Source: Triglochin maritima
Lineage: Eukaryota > Streptophyta > Magnoliopsida > Alismatales > Juncaginaceae
DNA length: 64,000 nucleotides
Reading direction: 5' to 3'
NCBI GenBank assembly: GCA_963682175.1
Contig: OY821772.1
Location: 54,582,925-54,646,924 of the forward strand
A program made the translations under genes and the position numbers. The notes under the pieces were generated by a model. The model did not search any database. It had not been told where the DNA came from and saw only the letters and a program-made list of their open reading frames with translations. This document shows, in pieces, positions 45,132 through 57,319 of the stretch; the stretch's first letter is position 1; every line of letters starts with the position of its first letter.

Positions 45132-45168
45132 GGAAATAGATGATGATGATGATGATGATGATGATGGG
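45132..45168. repeat. (GAT)n microsatellite
   Basis: About nine GATGAT units, which read as ATC on the aquaporin's coding strand. It lies roughly 90 bp upstream of the ATG and so probably in the 5' UTR. A candidate variable marker. Confidence 0.85.
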
Positions 45169-45334
45169 AAATATGTACTTGAGGTGGTGGAGTGAAGGGG
45201 ACACGTGGGTTGTGGAAGACTCAGAAGAATAGCACGTTGGCACTTGCTCGGTGCTAAGAACATGCATGGATGTAGGTATTGTTGCGGTTGTATGATGCGT
45301 GGTGCTTATCTTCGTTGATTTATAATAATAATAA

Positions 45335-45342
45335 TTTATATA
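45335..45342 (-). promoter_or_regulatory. Possible TATA box of the TIP gene
   Basis: On the minus strand the sequence reads CCAAATTATATAAATT, about 290 bp before the ATG at 45046. This would give a 5' UTR of roughly 260 nt. It is the only TATA-like site in a sensible place, but the region is AT-rich, so this is tentative. Confidence 0.35.
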
Positions 45343-45379
45343 ATTTGGTTGGGTTTGTACTTTGTAATTTGGTCTCATC

Positions 45380-46200
45380 CATGCGTTCGTGGTATTTTCT
45401 CGCCATCACAACAGCAGACGCCAATGTGGTATTCAATCGCCACGCATTGTAGATTGGTTTTGTAAGGTATATAAATGAAAATGCATCTATATACATCTGA
45501 TTTTGGTGGAGACTCATCATTCCAGTCTCATGGAGTGGCCCAGTATAAACATATTGCTGTAATTTTGGTCATTTTGTGTTCCGCCCGTTCCATGGTAGTT
45601 TAGGCCTTCAACGTCGGTCCAACAGAAGCTGGATCGCTGCTAGGTCCCGTAGGCCCGGCCCTTTCGAGAGCAAATATTACGGTTCTTTTCATTGCAATGG
45701 AAAAGTCATTCTCTTTTCTTTTTACAATTAATATAATTAACATGAATTTGGATATGTGGTGTTGTATTTAAATTGTAATGACTAGTGTGAATAAATTTCT
45801 TTTGGGAATCGTAATTATTATATCACATGTAAAGAAGTGGAATGAATGATTCATATCATTTTTATACGATTATCATAAAAATTAAATACCATGTATGAGG
45901 TGGAATTTGGAAAATACATGGGACTTTGCATGACATTAGTCATTTTGGAATAATGAAATTTCATAATGTTACACTTGTTATGTGTTATGCTTATATTTCA
46001 AGCCCACTTATGTTGAATTAAGGTAACTAGACCAAAGGGCTACCACTAACATAACACATGAAACTTCTTAATCTTAATTATTCAAACACGAGAAAAAAAA
46101 TACATTCACATCATTCATGGGATTTGTATGTGTCATGATTTTCAAGTTTCTTAATATCAAAGACGTTGTATCCACTTGCAGTTTTGATTTCCTCGTTCTT
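45380..46200. other. Intergenic, no gene seen
   Basis: Upstream of the aquaporin. AT-rich, with a short GC block near 45600-45670 and no supported reading frame. Confidence 0.4.
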
Positions 46201-46204
46201 AGGC

Positions 46205-46400
46205 TTTCAAGTGTTTAATGTTAAGATTTCTTGCTAAAAGTGCTTCAATTTTTTTATTTTTTTTGGTTTTTGAATAAGGATAGATTTGCATTAATAATGA
46301 AAACTTTTCAAGTTTTTAATGTTCAGATCTCTTGCTAAAAGTGCTTCGAATTTTTTTTTTGAACAAGGATAACTTGCATTAATAATAAAACTTAAAAGCC
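46205..46400. repeat. Tandem duplication of about 100 bp
   Basis: Two consecutive copies of a unit containing TTCAAGT(G)TTTAATGTT, TTGCTAAAAGTGCTTC, a poly-T tract and AAGGATA..TTGCATTAATAATRAAA. Diverged, non-coding. Confidence 0.6.
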
Positions 46401-46534
46401 ATGAACTGCAACCTTTAGTAACAAAACGTTAGAAATATAAACCTCATCAAGAGAACAATGTATGTTTATCCCACTGACAAGGTAACCAAAGTGCTTCTTG
46501 TTTATCCCCTCGTAGAGTATCCTTATTGTCCAAC

Positions 46535-47060
46535 CTAGGGTTGTAAGCGGGGTGAATTTTTGACCCACCGTTACTTGTCCTGCCTAAGTTAAGCAGGTAT
46601 GTGTGGTGGGGTGGGGCAGGTTAAAAATAAAAAAAACCCGTTACCGGTCCCGTCTAAGGCTAGACTAGGCGGTGCAGGGCGGGTTTGGCAGGTTTGTTTT
46701 TAACTTTTTAGATTTTTCTTAAGAAAAACAAAAGAAAACAAAACTTGAAAAATAATTATCAACTCACCATATTTTTTCCTAATAACATTAATTATAAAAT
46801 ATTAAAAAATACGAACTAAATAATAATAACAAATTCTAACGTCAAATATTCATTATATGTTTATAAAAATAACACTCATTATACATAACAAACTTCTACG
46901 TATATCAATAATACTCATTATAACATAACAAACTCCAACATAAAATTATGAAAATATTGAAAACATTCATGTTAGGCGGGTTGCGGGTTACGCAAGGCAA
47001 GTTGCGAGACAACTGCAACCCACATCGCTTAGTAGACGGGTTATGTGGATATGACAAAAA
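46535..47060. mobile_element. hAT-like element, weakly bounded
   Basis: The left end CTAGGGTTGTAAGCGGGG resembles hAT/Ac termini. Both flanks are rich in CGGGTT/AACCCG words, with a very AT-rich centre. The right end is near CAACCCACATCGCTTAGTAG. No clean inverted terminus or 8-bp duplication was found. Confidence 0.35.
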
Positions 47061-47215
47061 TGAAGGGGGTTCATGCAAAAAACCCAAAATGTCTGCCCCG
47101 ACCTCCTCGAATTTTTACCTCGACTAAACCAAAATGTCAAAATGGAAACCCCAACCCCAACGCCACCCAAAACCCTAACCCCAAACCCCAACCTTCTTCC
47201 CCAACTCCAACAAAG

Positions 47216-50200
47216 ATGTCACCTTTAATGCTGATTCGAACCAATGCAAGGCTCCGATCTCAAACCAGTAATCCCCAACTCTGTCCTTTCCCACTTCTCC
47301 ATTTTTGCCTCTTTTTTGTAATTTTTTCGATTATTTGTAACAGCATCTGGATCGAGGGCGTGGTGGCGTCGGAAGTCCACCGCCACTTCCGCTTCTCCCC
47401 GACCTCCGGAACCCTCGAGAAAACCTCGCAAAGTTTCCAAAGCCGAAAGACACGCTATGGTCGAAGCTTTCGTTCAAAAGTGAGCCCTTTTATTTCCATA
47501 TCAATATGTTTGAATAAGATTGTTAGATATAATATGGAAGTCTTTATTTGGTCTCAAGCGTAAACTTTTAAGTTTTGAGAATCTCAGGTTTCATTTCAGT
47601 TTTACATAGATGATTGGTATTTCAACAGCTTAAGTTCCGTTAATTATTTCGAAGCAATGTCAAGGCATTAGTTTGTTGGTAATCTGTTATTGTAACTTTA
47701 CTAGCCTAAAATGAAGTGTGCGTGCTTCGAAATGCATTAGTTTCTCTACCTCCATTGTGGCTGAAACAAAGGTTGTGGTTCACAAAATTATGGTGGTTAA
47801 TGGCTGACTAGTATGTTGATACTTGTAGAATTGTAGTGTTCCGTGGTTGCCACTTCTATTAAGTATTGACTGCATCTCAAATGTTCAGATACAGATCTGC
47901 CAATGCAGGGAAGTTTCCAACAAATAGATGTGCAATGAAGCATGTTGGTGGTGGTTATTATACCATTAGGGAGATCATTCAGAAAATTCAGCATGACCAC
48001 AAAACTTCATCTTTGAGCTCAAAGGAGGAATTCTCCCCAGGAACATCAGACCCAACAATTGATATTGATAATAGTGTACATGTGAAAGAACAGAATCCTT
48101 CCTCTGATGCCAAAGATGTCCCAAATGATTCTAAGTCCACGAGTTCCACTTTTCCTGAAAAGTCAGTTGATGTTGAGGCAACTTTTGTCACCACAAACAA
48201 TATCAGGAGAGATGAAACTCCATCTGCAGAAGCTGGTGTATCAACGTCAGAGCCTTCTGAGATTAGTATTGCTGAGGCAAGTTCTGTTAGTACTGACAAG
48301 TTCAAGAGAGCAGACCCTTCATTTGTTGGAGCTGAAGGATCAAGTGTGCTACCCACAGAGCATGGCAATATGAGTTCATTAAATAGTGATAACGGTCATA
48401 GCCATGCAAGTGGAACTTGCATTGTTGAACAAAGTGTTTCTTCGTTGAAGGTGATTTTTTTTATGATATATGTGCAAACATGTTTACTTTCTCTTTCATT
48501 TGATGACAACTATAGATAGGTTTAATGGTGCATGGTTTTTACTTAACTGTCTTTTGCAGGTCGACGCTCCAGTTTCTCGTGACATGTCCAATCACCAAAA
48601 AGAACCCATCTCCTTATCAGGGTTATCAGAGAAACATCCCTTACCCTTGGAAATAGAACCTAAGAAAGCTGATGCAAGTGATATTAAAGCCTCAAAAATT
48701 GAGGCAAGTGATCTTAAAGCTTCAGAAGAAGGTGAGTCAACTGGAGATCATCATGACGGTGGAGGACAAATTCAACATCGCATACACAGGTTCTCTTCCA
48801 ATCCTACGCATAAATATGGCTTTGTTTATTACTTTATATGTGGTGTGAAACATTTTTTAAGTCAATCAACACATGAGGCCTAAAAAGTATTTATGTGAAC
48901 TTCTTGTGGTTTTTGTTTGCTGTCATTTGCTGAAGTACATACTACATACTCATTAAGCACGAAGGAGTTTTTCATGTCAAAATTTTCAATGGATCTACAG
49001 TAGGATTTAGAAAGAATCAGACGAAGTATAAAAGTATTTTTATTTTTATTGCCCCTCACTCCAAAATTTTTGCTGGCGTCACAAGTAATTTATGCAGTTT
49101 TGCTGGATTCGTAGTGTTCTAAGTCCTTGAAAATGCCCAATTGATCAAACCTTATCGTATTGCTTCCTTAGATATCATAAGCTCACTTCCTCTCTGTGGG
49201 GCGTTTTACCCTTTTTTGCAATATTCACTTTTGCTGTTTTGCCAAAGTATTTACACTGTTACCCTTAAACATTCGGGAGACATGGTCTCAAGTACCGATG
49301 GCTAGAAAACACTTGCTATTTAAACTTTAGTAGAAAGCTGTAAATGAAATAAACTGGTGATTTTTGCATTATTGACATGAAGTTGTGTAGTTTACCAGAC
49401 TAGCCTCGGCCTCACTTGGTTAAAAAATATTATAATTTTTTGGTTTTTATGTTTTACTTGTCATATCATGGCGTTTTGTATCTTAATGGTACTTAAAACC
49501 TTTTCTTTTGTGTTCCGTCTGCTGTTTTTTTAACCCAAAGCTGGTTCCAACTGACTAATCTCATAACGATAAAAAAAGACTGGTCTCATTTATGTTCTTT
49601 TATGATTTCATTATTCTCTTGAAAATACAGATGGTTAACTGCCATCATCAGTAATGAGATCATAAACTGCACATTTTGAGTTCTGTTCATAACAAGTAAA
49701 TAACAAATCGGTTACTGTTTCTTCATTTGCTATAGCCAAGCACATAGCATGGTCGTAATTTTTGTTCATTTTGTTCGCACTTCAAACCACTGTTCTGAAA
49801 ACCAGACCGGACCGGCCGGTTCAACCGTGAACCGAAGGCCTGTCCGGTCCGGTTCACCCCCAAAAACCGTTTTGCCCTGAACTGAATTGAACCGGGCTGA
49901 ACCGGGTTGAACCGGCGGTTCAACCACCGGTTCATGGGGGAAAAACCTTTTTTTTGTTTTTATATTGGTACCCGATTATGTATCCAGTTATTCGATTACT
50001 ACATATAAAAAAACCAAATCTATACCCCAACCCTAGAAATGTTGATATCGTAGATGTTTTGAATATTTTTTTGCTTAATAAATATGACTATTATATCTAT
50101 AATATATATTTATGACGTCATGCTGACGTCACCGGTTCAACCGGATCGATTCGGTCCGACCCCGGTCGAACCTTTGAACATTTGACGTTGCCGGTTCGAT

Positions 50201-50399
50201 GTTCGGTTCTGAAAACCTTGCTTCAAACACAGAAACGTAATATACTATTATTATTTATAACTAGTTTTATCACGTGTTCTTGTGCAGTGAATCGTCTGAA
50301 GAAGTAAGGCACGAGGAAGACTCTCCAAAGAATACAACGATGTGGAGTAATATCAAGTCGATTGCGAATGGCATCATGAGTTTTTGGAGGAAAACTTAA
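47216..50399 (+). CDS. AT3G52170-like putative DNA-binding protein
   Basis: Exons: 47216-47267, 47344-47479, 47889-48450, 48560-48789 and 50288-50399. Phases agree at every junction and give 363 residues. I chose the ATG at 47216 because only this start splices in frame to the conserved block. Near the N-terminus is the conserved core PRKVSKAERHAMVEAFVQKYR..NAGKFPTNRCAMKHVGGGYYTIREIIQKIQ, as in plant proteins annotated as DNA-binding (AT3G52170 group). The remainder is acidic, Ser/Glu/Asp-rich and probably disordered, with repeated SDIKAS/SDLKAS phrases. The C-terminus is short and basic (MSFWRKT). Molecular role is not established. Intron 4 contains a hAT-like MITE (49788-50220). Confidence 0.8.
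49788..50220. mobile_element. hAT-like MITE (CCGGTT-rich), TSD CTTCAAAC
   Basis: 433 bp in intron 4 of the DNA-binding-like gene. Ends: CACTGTTCTGAAAACC on the left, GGTTCTGAAAACCTTG on the right, flanked by the exact 8-bp duplication CTTCAAAC (49780-49787 and 50221-50228). The arms carry stacked CCGGTTCAACC words and share GACGTCA..GGTTCAACCGG with the 33432 element. Non-coding. Confidence 0.85.
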
Positions 50400-51312
50400 T
50401 TACACGTACACACTGGATTTTATTTTTCGGGAGAATATTATGGATGCGTGGAGCTTTTCTACTCTTACCTTCCCATGGTTGGAAGTTATACAGCCAAGAG
50501 ATTGCCTTGTATCATATTATTGAGCCTGCATGCTTCAATTTTGTCCGTAAATATCAATTTCTAGGTTGTATATCACCGTGTTAGATATGACTCACTTGAA
50601 CTACTTCGGCTGTTTTGCCCATTTTGATGATAGCAAGGTTGTTCCAGGGAACTTGCTTATCGTCTGGATGTACAAAACAATTACCTTGTCAATTGGCATT
50701 ATACTTGTGCGTCCAGTCTTTTGACTCTTTTCCTCTTCTTTCTCCTATGTTATTGTATCAATGAAAATTATCGCCATCCAGGGAAAACAACTGGATCAGC
50801 ACTTGGGTGTTCTGTGTCTTCACTCTCTGCTCTACTGCCCTTTTACTTATATCTCATTGTCATGGCAAATTGCTATCTGCACTGGAGTGCAAAGCAACTG
50901 ATGAACCATATATGAGGTTTCATTTTGTTCAAATGTGATTATTTGTCTTGTGTTTTTTTCCCCTCCCCTTACAACTTTGAGATCATCAGTATGATGTGGA
51001 GACATGTGTCGGACATGGATAATTGGAGATTAATATGTGATACAGAACATGTGAACTCTCATCATAGTTGCATAGCATGTTGCAGCAAATTACAACACCG
51101 CCGGAATAATATGAAACCACGGCCGGGAAGACCGACAAATGAAGTTGCAGCCTGCAGTTTCTCGTACCACGACGATAATAACTAGCCTTCGTCAGGCCCA
51201 AATTAAATGTGAGAGACATGGGATTTGAAGTCTACGAATCGTTGAATGATGTGAACAAAAGACAAAAAGGAAAGCAAAGAACGATCACGACTAAAAACAA
51301 TAGCAAAAAACT
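50400..51312. other. 3' UTR and intergenic, no further gene seen
   Basis: The first few hundred bases are probably the 3' UTR of the preceding gene. Open frames here (for example 50384-50584) do not resemble known proteins. Confidence 0.4.
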
Positions 51313-51386
51313 TGGCTTCGCCCGGACTCGAACCGGAGACCTTCAGTGTGTTAGACTGACGTGATAACCAACTACACCACGAAACC
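51313..51386 (-). tRNA. tRNA-Val (AAC)
   Basis: The minus strand folds as a standard tRNA. The 7-bp acceptor stem GGTTTCG/CGAAGCC has one G-T pair, with discriminator A. The D-loop contains AGTTGGTTA. The anticodon stem TCAGT/ACTGA encloses CTAACAC with anticodon AAC. The T-arm is CTCCGGTTCGAGTCCGGG. No intron; CCA is not encoded, as usual in plants. The match to plant nuclear tRNA-Val(AAC) is very close. Confidence 0.95.
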
Positions 51387-51802
51387 TCGCTGTTGTTTGT
51401 GGTACCAACTTAATATTTATATAATATCTATGCATATTTACCATTCTCTTAGAATTCCAGTGTACACTTTCATGCATTTCACTTTGGCAAGAACGATCGT
51501 TGATCTAGACTGCAAACTCAAAAGTGTGGATAAAAAGATTCATCAATTATACCAAAATTCGAAACTACTATGTTTGATGTTTGCTTTGCTAGTGACCATA
51601 TCCGTATTCCATTCATGTCTACGTTCGACCAATGTTTCAGCATTTAACTCGATTTCAATGTTGCTGTTACTTTGCCTTTAAAGTAGTAACTTTAAAAATC
51701 AATGCCCGCTGTTTCAATAGTTAAGCTCTAAACATAAAACACTAAAGAACTGTGAAACATTAACTTAGGATAATAAACGCACATAATCCACCTTAAAACA
51801 AC

Positions 51803-51812
51803 GCATATAAAT
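51803..51812 (+). promoter_or_regulatory. TATA box of the pectate lyase gene
   Basis: GCATATAAATACC lies about 60 bp before the ATG at 51870, with a short CAACTC/CAAACTTCACTTGCTCC leader between. Good spacing for a plant core promoter. Confidence 0.65.
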
Positions 51813-51869
51813 ACCACAGTGGCACAACTCTATTCCCATTTCAAACTTCACTTGCTCCAACAAGCAAAA

Positions 51870-54019
51870 ATGAGGTATCTTCCTCATATTATCTCACTTT
51901 TACTCGTCCTCCTCCACGCCGACCATACGCTCGCCCAACGCAACCGCTATCGCGGTGGCAGGAACCCGATCGACCGTTGCTGGCGAGGAAGACGCAATTG
52001 GCCCTCAAACAGGCAAAAACTCGCCTTATGCTCCATCGGTTTCGCGGGAAAAATGACGAACAACATCGGTAAGGGTACCAAACGGTACACAGTAACCGAC
52101 CCGAGCGATGACCCGATAAGGCCCCGATCGGGAACGCTACGTTACGGTGCAACTTTGATTAGGGGTAAGGTTTGGATAAATTTCAATAAGAATATGGTGA
52201 TCAAACTTAAAGCACCACTTCTAGTCAAGAGTTACACTACAATTGATGGGCGTGGGGCAAAGGTTGAAATTGCCCATGGGGCCGGTTTCACGCTTGATGA
52301 GGTATATATATATATATATATATTATTTTTTAAGTCCTTTTTCACCCTAAATTTTGTTTATCCAATTTGGTAACGTGATTTTGGTTGTTCCAACAACAAA
52401 AATGTATATACTATATCAAGAACGCCAAGGTTGTACCTACAAATTTTTCTATTTTTTAGCATTTTGTAACTCACACCTCCGTTTCTTGCCTTCCCAACGA
52501 GCTAAGATAATGCTTCTAACTTCTCAAATCATTGTTTGAGATGTTATGACTTATGTAGTATCATATCAAGAAGGTCCATTAACGTTCATTGTAAATGTGC
52601 ATGATTTGAAAACGGAAACGAATTTGAGACAAAAGGAAAATTTCGAAAATAAATAATAAATAATTGCATTCAGATTTAGTTGCTGAAAGTCACTTAGAAT
52701 TGTGTTGTTATGGTGTCAAAATCATAAATTATTCTTACTAGCTACCATCTTCATAGTTCGTAAAAATTTCACTTTAAGAACCATTACTAGTAATTGTGTG
52801 TTCATTAGCGAAAATACAACACCGCATTATGAATTCAAATATACAGTTAGTTTGTTGTGATGTTGCGGTGGTGTCACCAGGTGGTAAGATCACCCCTCTT
52901 GGCACCCCCACGAAGGTGATGCGATCTGTCTCGTTGGAAGTCAGAAGATATGGATCGACCACAACACGTTCTATCGTGGACAGGACGATCTTGTGGACGT
53001 GACCCGGGGTTCGACTAGGGTGACCATATCCAACAACTGGTTCAGGGACCACGACAAGGTGATGCTACTTGGACATGATGATAACTTTGTTTTGGATAAG
53101 AGAATGAAGGTTACCGTTGCATTCAACCACTTTGGTCCCAGAACCAACCAACGCATGCCCAGGTACTGAATGCCCCCGAAGGTGAGCGATGTTAGGATTC
53201 TATTTTGTCGTTGAGTATCGAGACCTATTGACATTTTCGTACCAATGTAATTATATGTGAGAACTTAGCAGACTATGGAAAAAATATAAAGCAATTCAAC
53301 TGAGTCCTGAAAACTAACTTATCCTAAAGTCCAAACGAAAATGTCAATAGGTCTCGATACTCAACGACAAAATAGAATCCTAACAGCGCTTTTGATAATA
53401 GTTCAGGTTAAATTTCCATTAAATGCTACAGAAATTCCGACTTCTGCATCTGTTAAGTCTCGTGTTGGTTTCGAATTTGTTACTTCTTCGAAATATTGCA
53501 TCTTTTTGGTTTTGGAACGTAACAAACGATTGTGTAGTGAGTTTGTGTTCGAAATTTTATTAGTGCCAACAAAAATACAGGGTCAGACATGGAAATGCAC
53601 ATGTTGTGAACAACATGTACGATGGTTGGGGCAGCTATGCGATCGGAGGGAGCATGAATCCCAGCATTAGGAGCGAGGGAAATCTATTCGTAGCACCAAA
53701 GTCCAGTAAAAAAGCTGTGTACACTTAACTTACCTTCTCATGTTTCCATCAAGTTTGCTTGTCTTCTGAACAATAAGCTTCAACATGACTGACACAGGTA
53801 ACATGGCGACCGGCCAGTGAAGAAAGTGGAACTCTATGGAATTGGCGATCAATAGGGGATTCCTTCATCAACGGAGCACACTTCGGCCAGAGGGGTCAGG
53901 GTGCAGCCAAACCAGCTTACAGTAAGGTGCAGAAATTCCCCATGAGCAGCTCGAAGGCTGTCAGGTCACTGATGAGAAACGCCGGCACGTTGCGCTGCTC
54001 TACAAGATCAAGGTGCTGA
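51870..54019 (+). pseudogene. Pectate lyase (PL1), probably broken in exon 2
   Basis: PL1 enzymes cleave de-esterified pectin in the cell wall. Exon 1 (51870-52301) encodes a signal peptide (LPHIISLLLVLLHADHTLA) and the N-terminal part: NPIDRCWR, VTDPSDDP, GTLRYGA, TTIDGRGA. Exon 2, about 52780-53162, has IWIDHNTFYRGQDDLVDVTRGST, VTISNNWF and VMLLGHDDNF. Exon 3 (53580-53719) has VRHGNAHVVNNMYDGWGSYAIGGSMNPSI; exon 4 (53801-54019) has GTLWNWRSIGDSF and the C-terminus. Exons 2-4 join in phase (MP-RVRHG). Lesions in exon 2: GGKITPLGTP and GDAICLVGS lie in different frames (break near 52912), and no acceptor keeps exon 1 in frame with exon 2, where the text is also diverged. The catalytic-site region in exon 3 is intact. 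A recent pseudogene is likely. Intron 2 holds a MITE. Confidence 0.75.
53191..53384. mobile_element. Short MITE with perfect 50-bp terminal inverted repeats
   Basis: The arms 53191-53240 and 53335-53384 are exact reverse complements (starting GTTAGGATTCTATTTTGTCG), separated by 94 bp. It lies within pectate lyase intron 2. Perfect identity implies a recent insertion. The target duplication is unclear (AGCG near both sides). Confidence 0.85.
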
Positions 54020-54718
54020 CCAGAATGAGCCTGTATGGCTTGGCATATGGTTGAAACCTAAATAAAAGCATATCCTTGAGTCCTTTAACTAATGTATGCA
54101 ACACTTTTGGATATATAAATAAAGTATGGTATGATGTTACTGCAATCCGTATATGCTGCTGCTCAGATTAGAAAGAACTCCCGGCAAGGATTCTTAAGAC
54201 AACAGCTTAAAGAGGAAAGGCTACTGGTTCGTCAATAAAAATAAATCCTCGTGGAGACGGCACACTGGCACAGTTAACCAAAGCAGCAATCCAGGTGTAC
54301 TAGGATGATCCATGTAATAAACACAATTATTCTCTGGTCAATGCAGTGACAATGTGGATTGCAGAATTTCTCTAATCGAAAACTAAGAATCAATTAAGTG
54401 CATTTTTCGATTAACCCACATAGCTTGACGTATTTTGGGATCTATAAAAAATTAAACAGCAAAACTTTGCTTCTTACAAACTTGTTGCCTATGTTTGTTC
54501 TATAGAAGGGAATGAGCCTTGCTGCTGCAGTGATCATAACTTCTAATTATTCTCTTGCTGAACTCAACCATTCCTCATTTGCGCCGCAGGAGGCAAATTT
54601 TTCACCAAGAGAATCCAGAGTAGGGACAATGCATTGACTGATGTATGTTGGAAAGGGTCGCTGGTAATGAGGAAAACTACTTCGTCACAGCCTTGTATTC
54701 TGAGCACTTGTTTAGGCT
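54020..54718. other. Intergenic between convergent genes, no gene seen
   Basis: Holds the likely 3' UTRs of the pectate lyase relic (plus) and MIA40 (minus). No supported feature. Confidence 0.4.
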
Positions 54719-57319
54719 TCACATGTTAGATTTAGTTTCCCTAGCCCATGTTGGAGGAATAATTTTGTAGCTTTGTGCTTCTTCATCGACCTTTTCATTA
54801 TCCTCCTCTTCTTCCAGAACGTCTTTGGAAAATGCATCAGGATATTCTTTGATGCAATCCTGCAGTGCAACAAAAGGATGCACACAATCTGAACCCTGAA
54901 AGCACAAGCACTGTTTTTAGCTGTGGAAGCAAACAAAAATTGAAAATAAAGGTGGAAGGATGATATACTATTTTGTTCAGCAATAACAATAAGAGCTATA
55001 GAGCAAATTTGGCTAAAAAAACCAGAAGTAAATTTCTTAATAGCACACTCATGTATAGGTCATTTTTATTTTGCACCCAAATCTTCAGAGGTGCTTTGGT
55101 AACCCCTCTACTTAGCTAATAAATGCAACTCACGGGTATTGCAGTAATGAATTTAAACGTTAAGCTATGGAATTGAAAGAAAAAAACATGACAGTAAATA
55201 CTAAATCATTAATAAGCTCACCTACAATATTCACTTTAATTGATTGATGTTTTTTTATACTTTAACTGAGTGTGTTTATTACAACACAGACTAAGATGGT
55301 TTGGATATGTACAAAGAAGACCTATAGAGACACCTATAAGAAGATGAGTATTGAATCGGATCGAAGACACAAAAAGAGGAAAATGTAGACCACGATTGAC
55401 TTGGGAGGAAGCGGTCAAAAGAGATCTAAAAGATTGGAATGTTCCTCCGGAATTTGCATTGGATAGAAACGCATGGAAGAAGACGATCACGTGTCTGAAC
55501 CGTGACTCCTTAGAGTTTCATTTCTAGCATACTCCAACTAGTTTGGGATTAAAGGTTTTGTTGTTGTTGTTGTTGTTAACTGAGTGTGTTTAAGCAGGAT
55601 GCATGAAATAGCTTAAACTTAGAACAATACCCTAATAGAGACAATGACATGACTAGTTGCTCCATTGTCATATGATTATGATATCTACACCATTACCTTC
55701 TCGGCAGCAGTGCTCTTCATAAAACACAAAAATGCCTCTGTGAATTGACCTCCACAAGGACCACGCCTTAGATCAGCCACACAAGGGCACTCTAGTGCTT
55801 TTTGTGCCTTAACTTCCAGAGGCTGGTAGATAAAGAAAAATTCATAACAAGCAAATATAGAATGCAACAATGCCGTATGCTGTCAACTAATTAGCACTTA
55901 GCAGGAGCCTAAGGACTTGAAAGAAACACACCTCATTTTCACTGCCACTGTAAGCTGTAGCTTCTGTACAAAATAAAAATTGAAACACCTTATTAGCATC
56001 AAGCTGAAGGTAAACAGTGACTTATGTTATGTGATCTTCCATTAGTTAAACTTTTTTTTTAAAAATATGGTGGCAGTAGTTAAACTTATTATTGGTATTT
56101 TCTTACAAAGGTTGCAAAAGATGACTTTCTAACACCAAAGGGCAGACACAAGCTTGGTGGTCAGTCCATTTATACGTTACTTCTTGAACCCTCCTCTAAA
56201 ATCAAAATTTGAAGCAAAAAGATTTATGTGAAATTCTACTATCTTGTTGACCCGGAGCTAACTTATAATTCCATTAAACTTACCTATATATAATTTTCGT
56301 CTTGTTTATTTTTCTTCAATTTTATTATCTTGTTATTGGCAGGCTCTTTGAGAGCTTACTTGAAGAAGTGGAACTCAAATATTAGTGACTTGTATTAAAC
56401 TTCTTTTCTGGAGAAGCTAAAGTAATTCAACAATTGAATCAAAGAATGTTATATTGTTATATAATTACTTTGTTTTTTCGACATTGAGCAGATTTCACTA
56501 TGAACTTAGACCATTTAATAAGAATTTTTTTCAAAACTTATCCAAATAGGGAGATTCTTTTTCTCAAACAAACCAGGAATAAATTAGTAATCGTGTGATT
56601 CCAGACATTGCGTACGTTACCCGGCCACAAACCAAAACCAACAATTTCTTCAACACTACAAACCAACAAAAACCTAAGACAAACTTGAAACTCCAAAAGT
56701 GTCAGCATTGACAATGGATAACGACGAGTATCGCTTGAGATCTCAACCCCTTGCCCAAGAGGACAGCGTACTCCACCCCTTGCACTCTTCACATCCTAAT
56801 CCCCCAACTATAGTTTGGGTTCATCTCACACGGGGTTGCATGAAAAGTCCAATGTGGTATATAACCACTTAGGTTCCATCTACAAACTAGTTTCCGGAAT
56901 CAATGGTATGTGTCCTCACAATCCTGTCCAACATGGAAAAAGCTGATTTGCTAGCATTTAGTTTGTTGTGCGGGCTTAATCTCACATCGGCTAATGGTGC
57001 CGACAAATTAGCTTTCGAGACGGATTATCGGTTATGCTATCACTATCCGTCAGATACTTTCCTAAACAAAGATCAAATTGCAACACCTTTACGACTTCAA
57101 CGATCGTCCAACAAAATTAAAAATTAAAAATATCGTATCGAGAAATCGAAGGCGGTGAAGCGAACGAGTAGTAGTAACACGCAGACCTGCGATTAGAGCT
57201 TCCATTGGAGAAGCTTCTTGTGGTTCTGGAGCTTTCTCCGCCTTTGCCACGTCATTTCGAGATACCGAAGGCTTTCCGGCGTCAGCGTCGGAGCCCTGAG
57301 TGCTCTCGGTCTGACCCAT
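54719..57319 (-). CDS. MIA40: MIA40, mitochondrial intermembrane space import and assembly protein
   Basis: An oxidoreductase that traps and oxidises cysteine-rich proteins in the mitochondrial intermembrane space (in plants also linked to peroxisomes). Minus-strand exons: 57319-57187, 55964-55933, 55822-55697 and 54895-54719; phases fit and give 155 residues, normal for plant MIA40. The CPC redox motif is in LECPCVADLRRGPC. The twin CX9C motifs are CGGQFTEAFLC and CVHPFVALQDC, the latter in exon 4. The N-terminus (MGQTESTQGSD) has no presequence, as in Arabidopsis, and the C-terminal tail is acidic (EEEEDNEKVDEEA). All cysteines are intact. Intron 3 contains a LINE fragment, and intron 1 is over 1.2 kb. 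Confidence 0.95.
55279..55577 (+). mobile_element. 5'-truncated LINE, 15-bp TSD
   Basis: 299 bp in MIA40 intron 3. The plus strand encodes the C-terminal end of a non-LTR retrotransposon polyprotein (LRWFGYVQRRPIETPIRRM, then RGKCRPRLTWEEAVKRDL) and ends in a (TTG)n tail. It is flanked by an exact duplication AACTGAGTGTGTTTA (55264-55278 and 55578-55592). 5' truncation and a tail repeat are typical of target-primed reverse transcription. The clade is probably RTE-like, not certain. Confidence 0.9.

Noticed and set aside
52303..52322. TATATATA run after pectate lyase exon 1 as a promoter
   Set aside because: It is a dinucleotide repeat at the start of an intron, not upstream of any gene.
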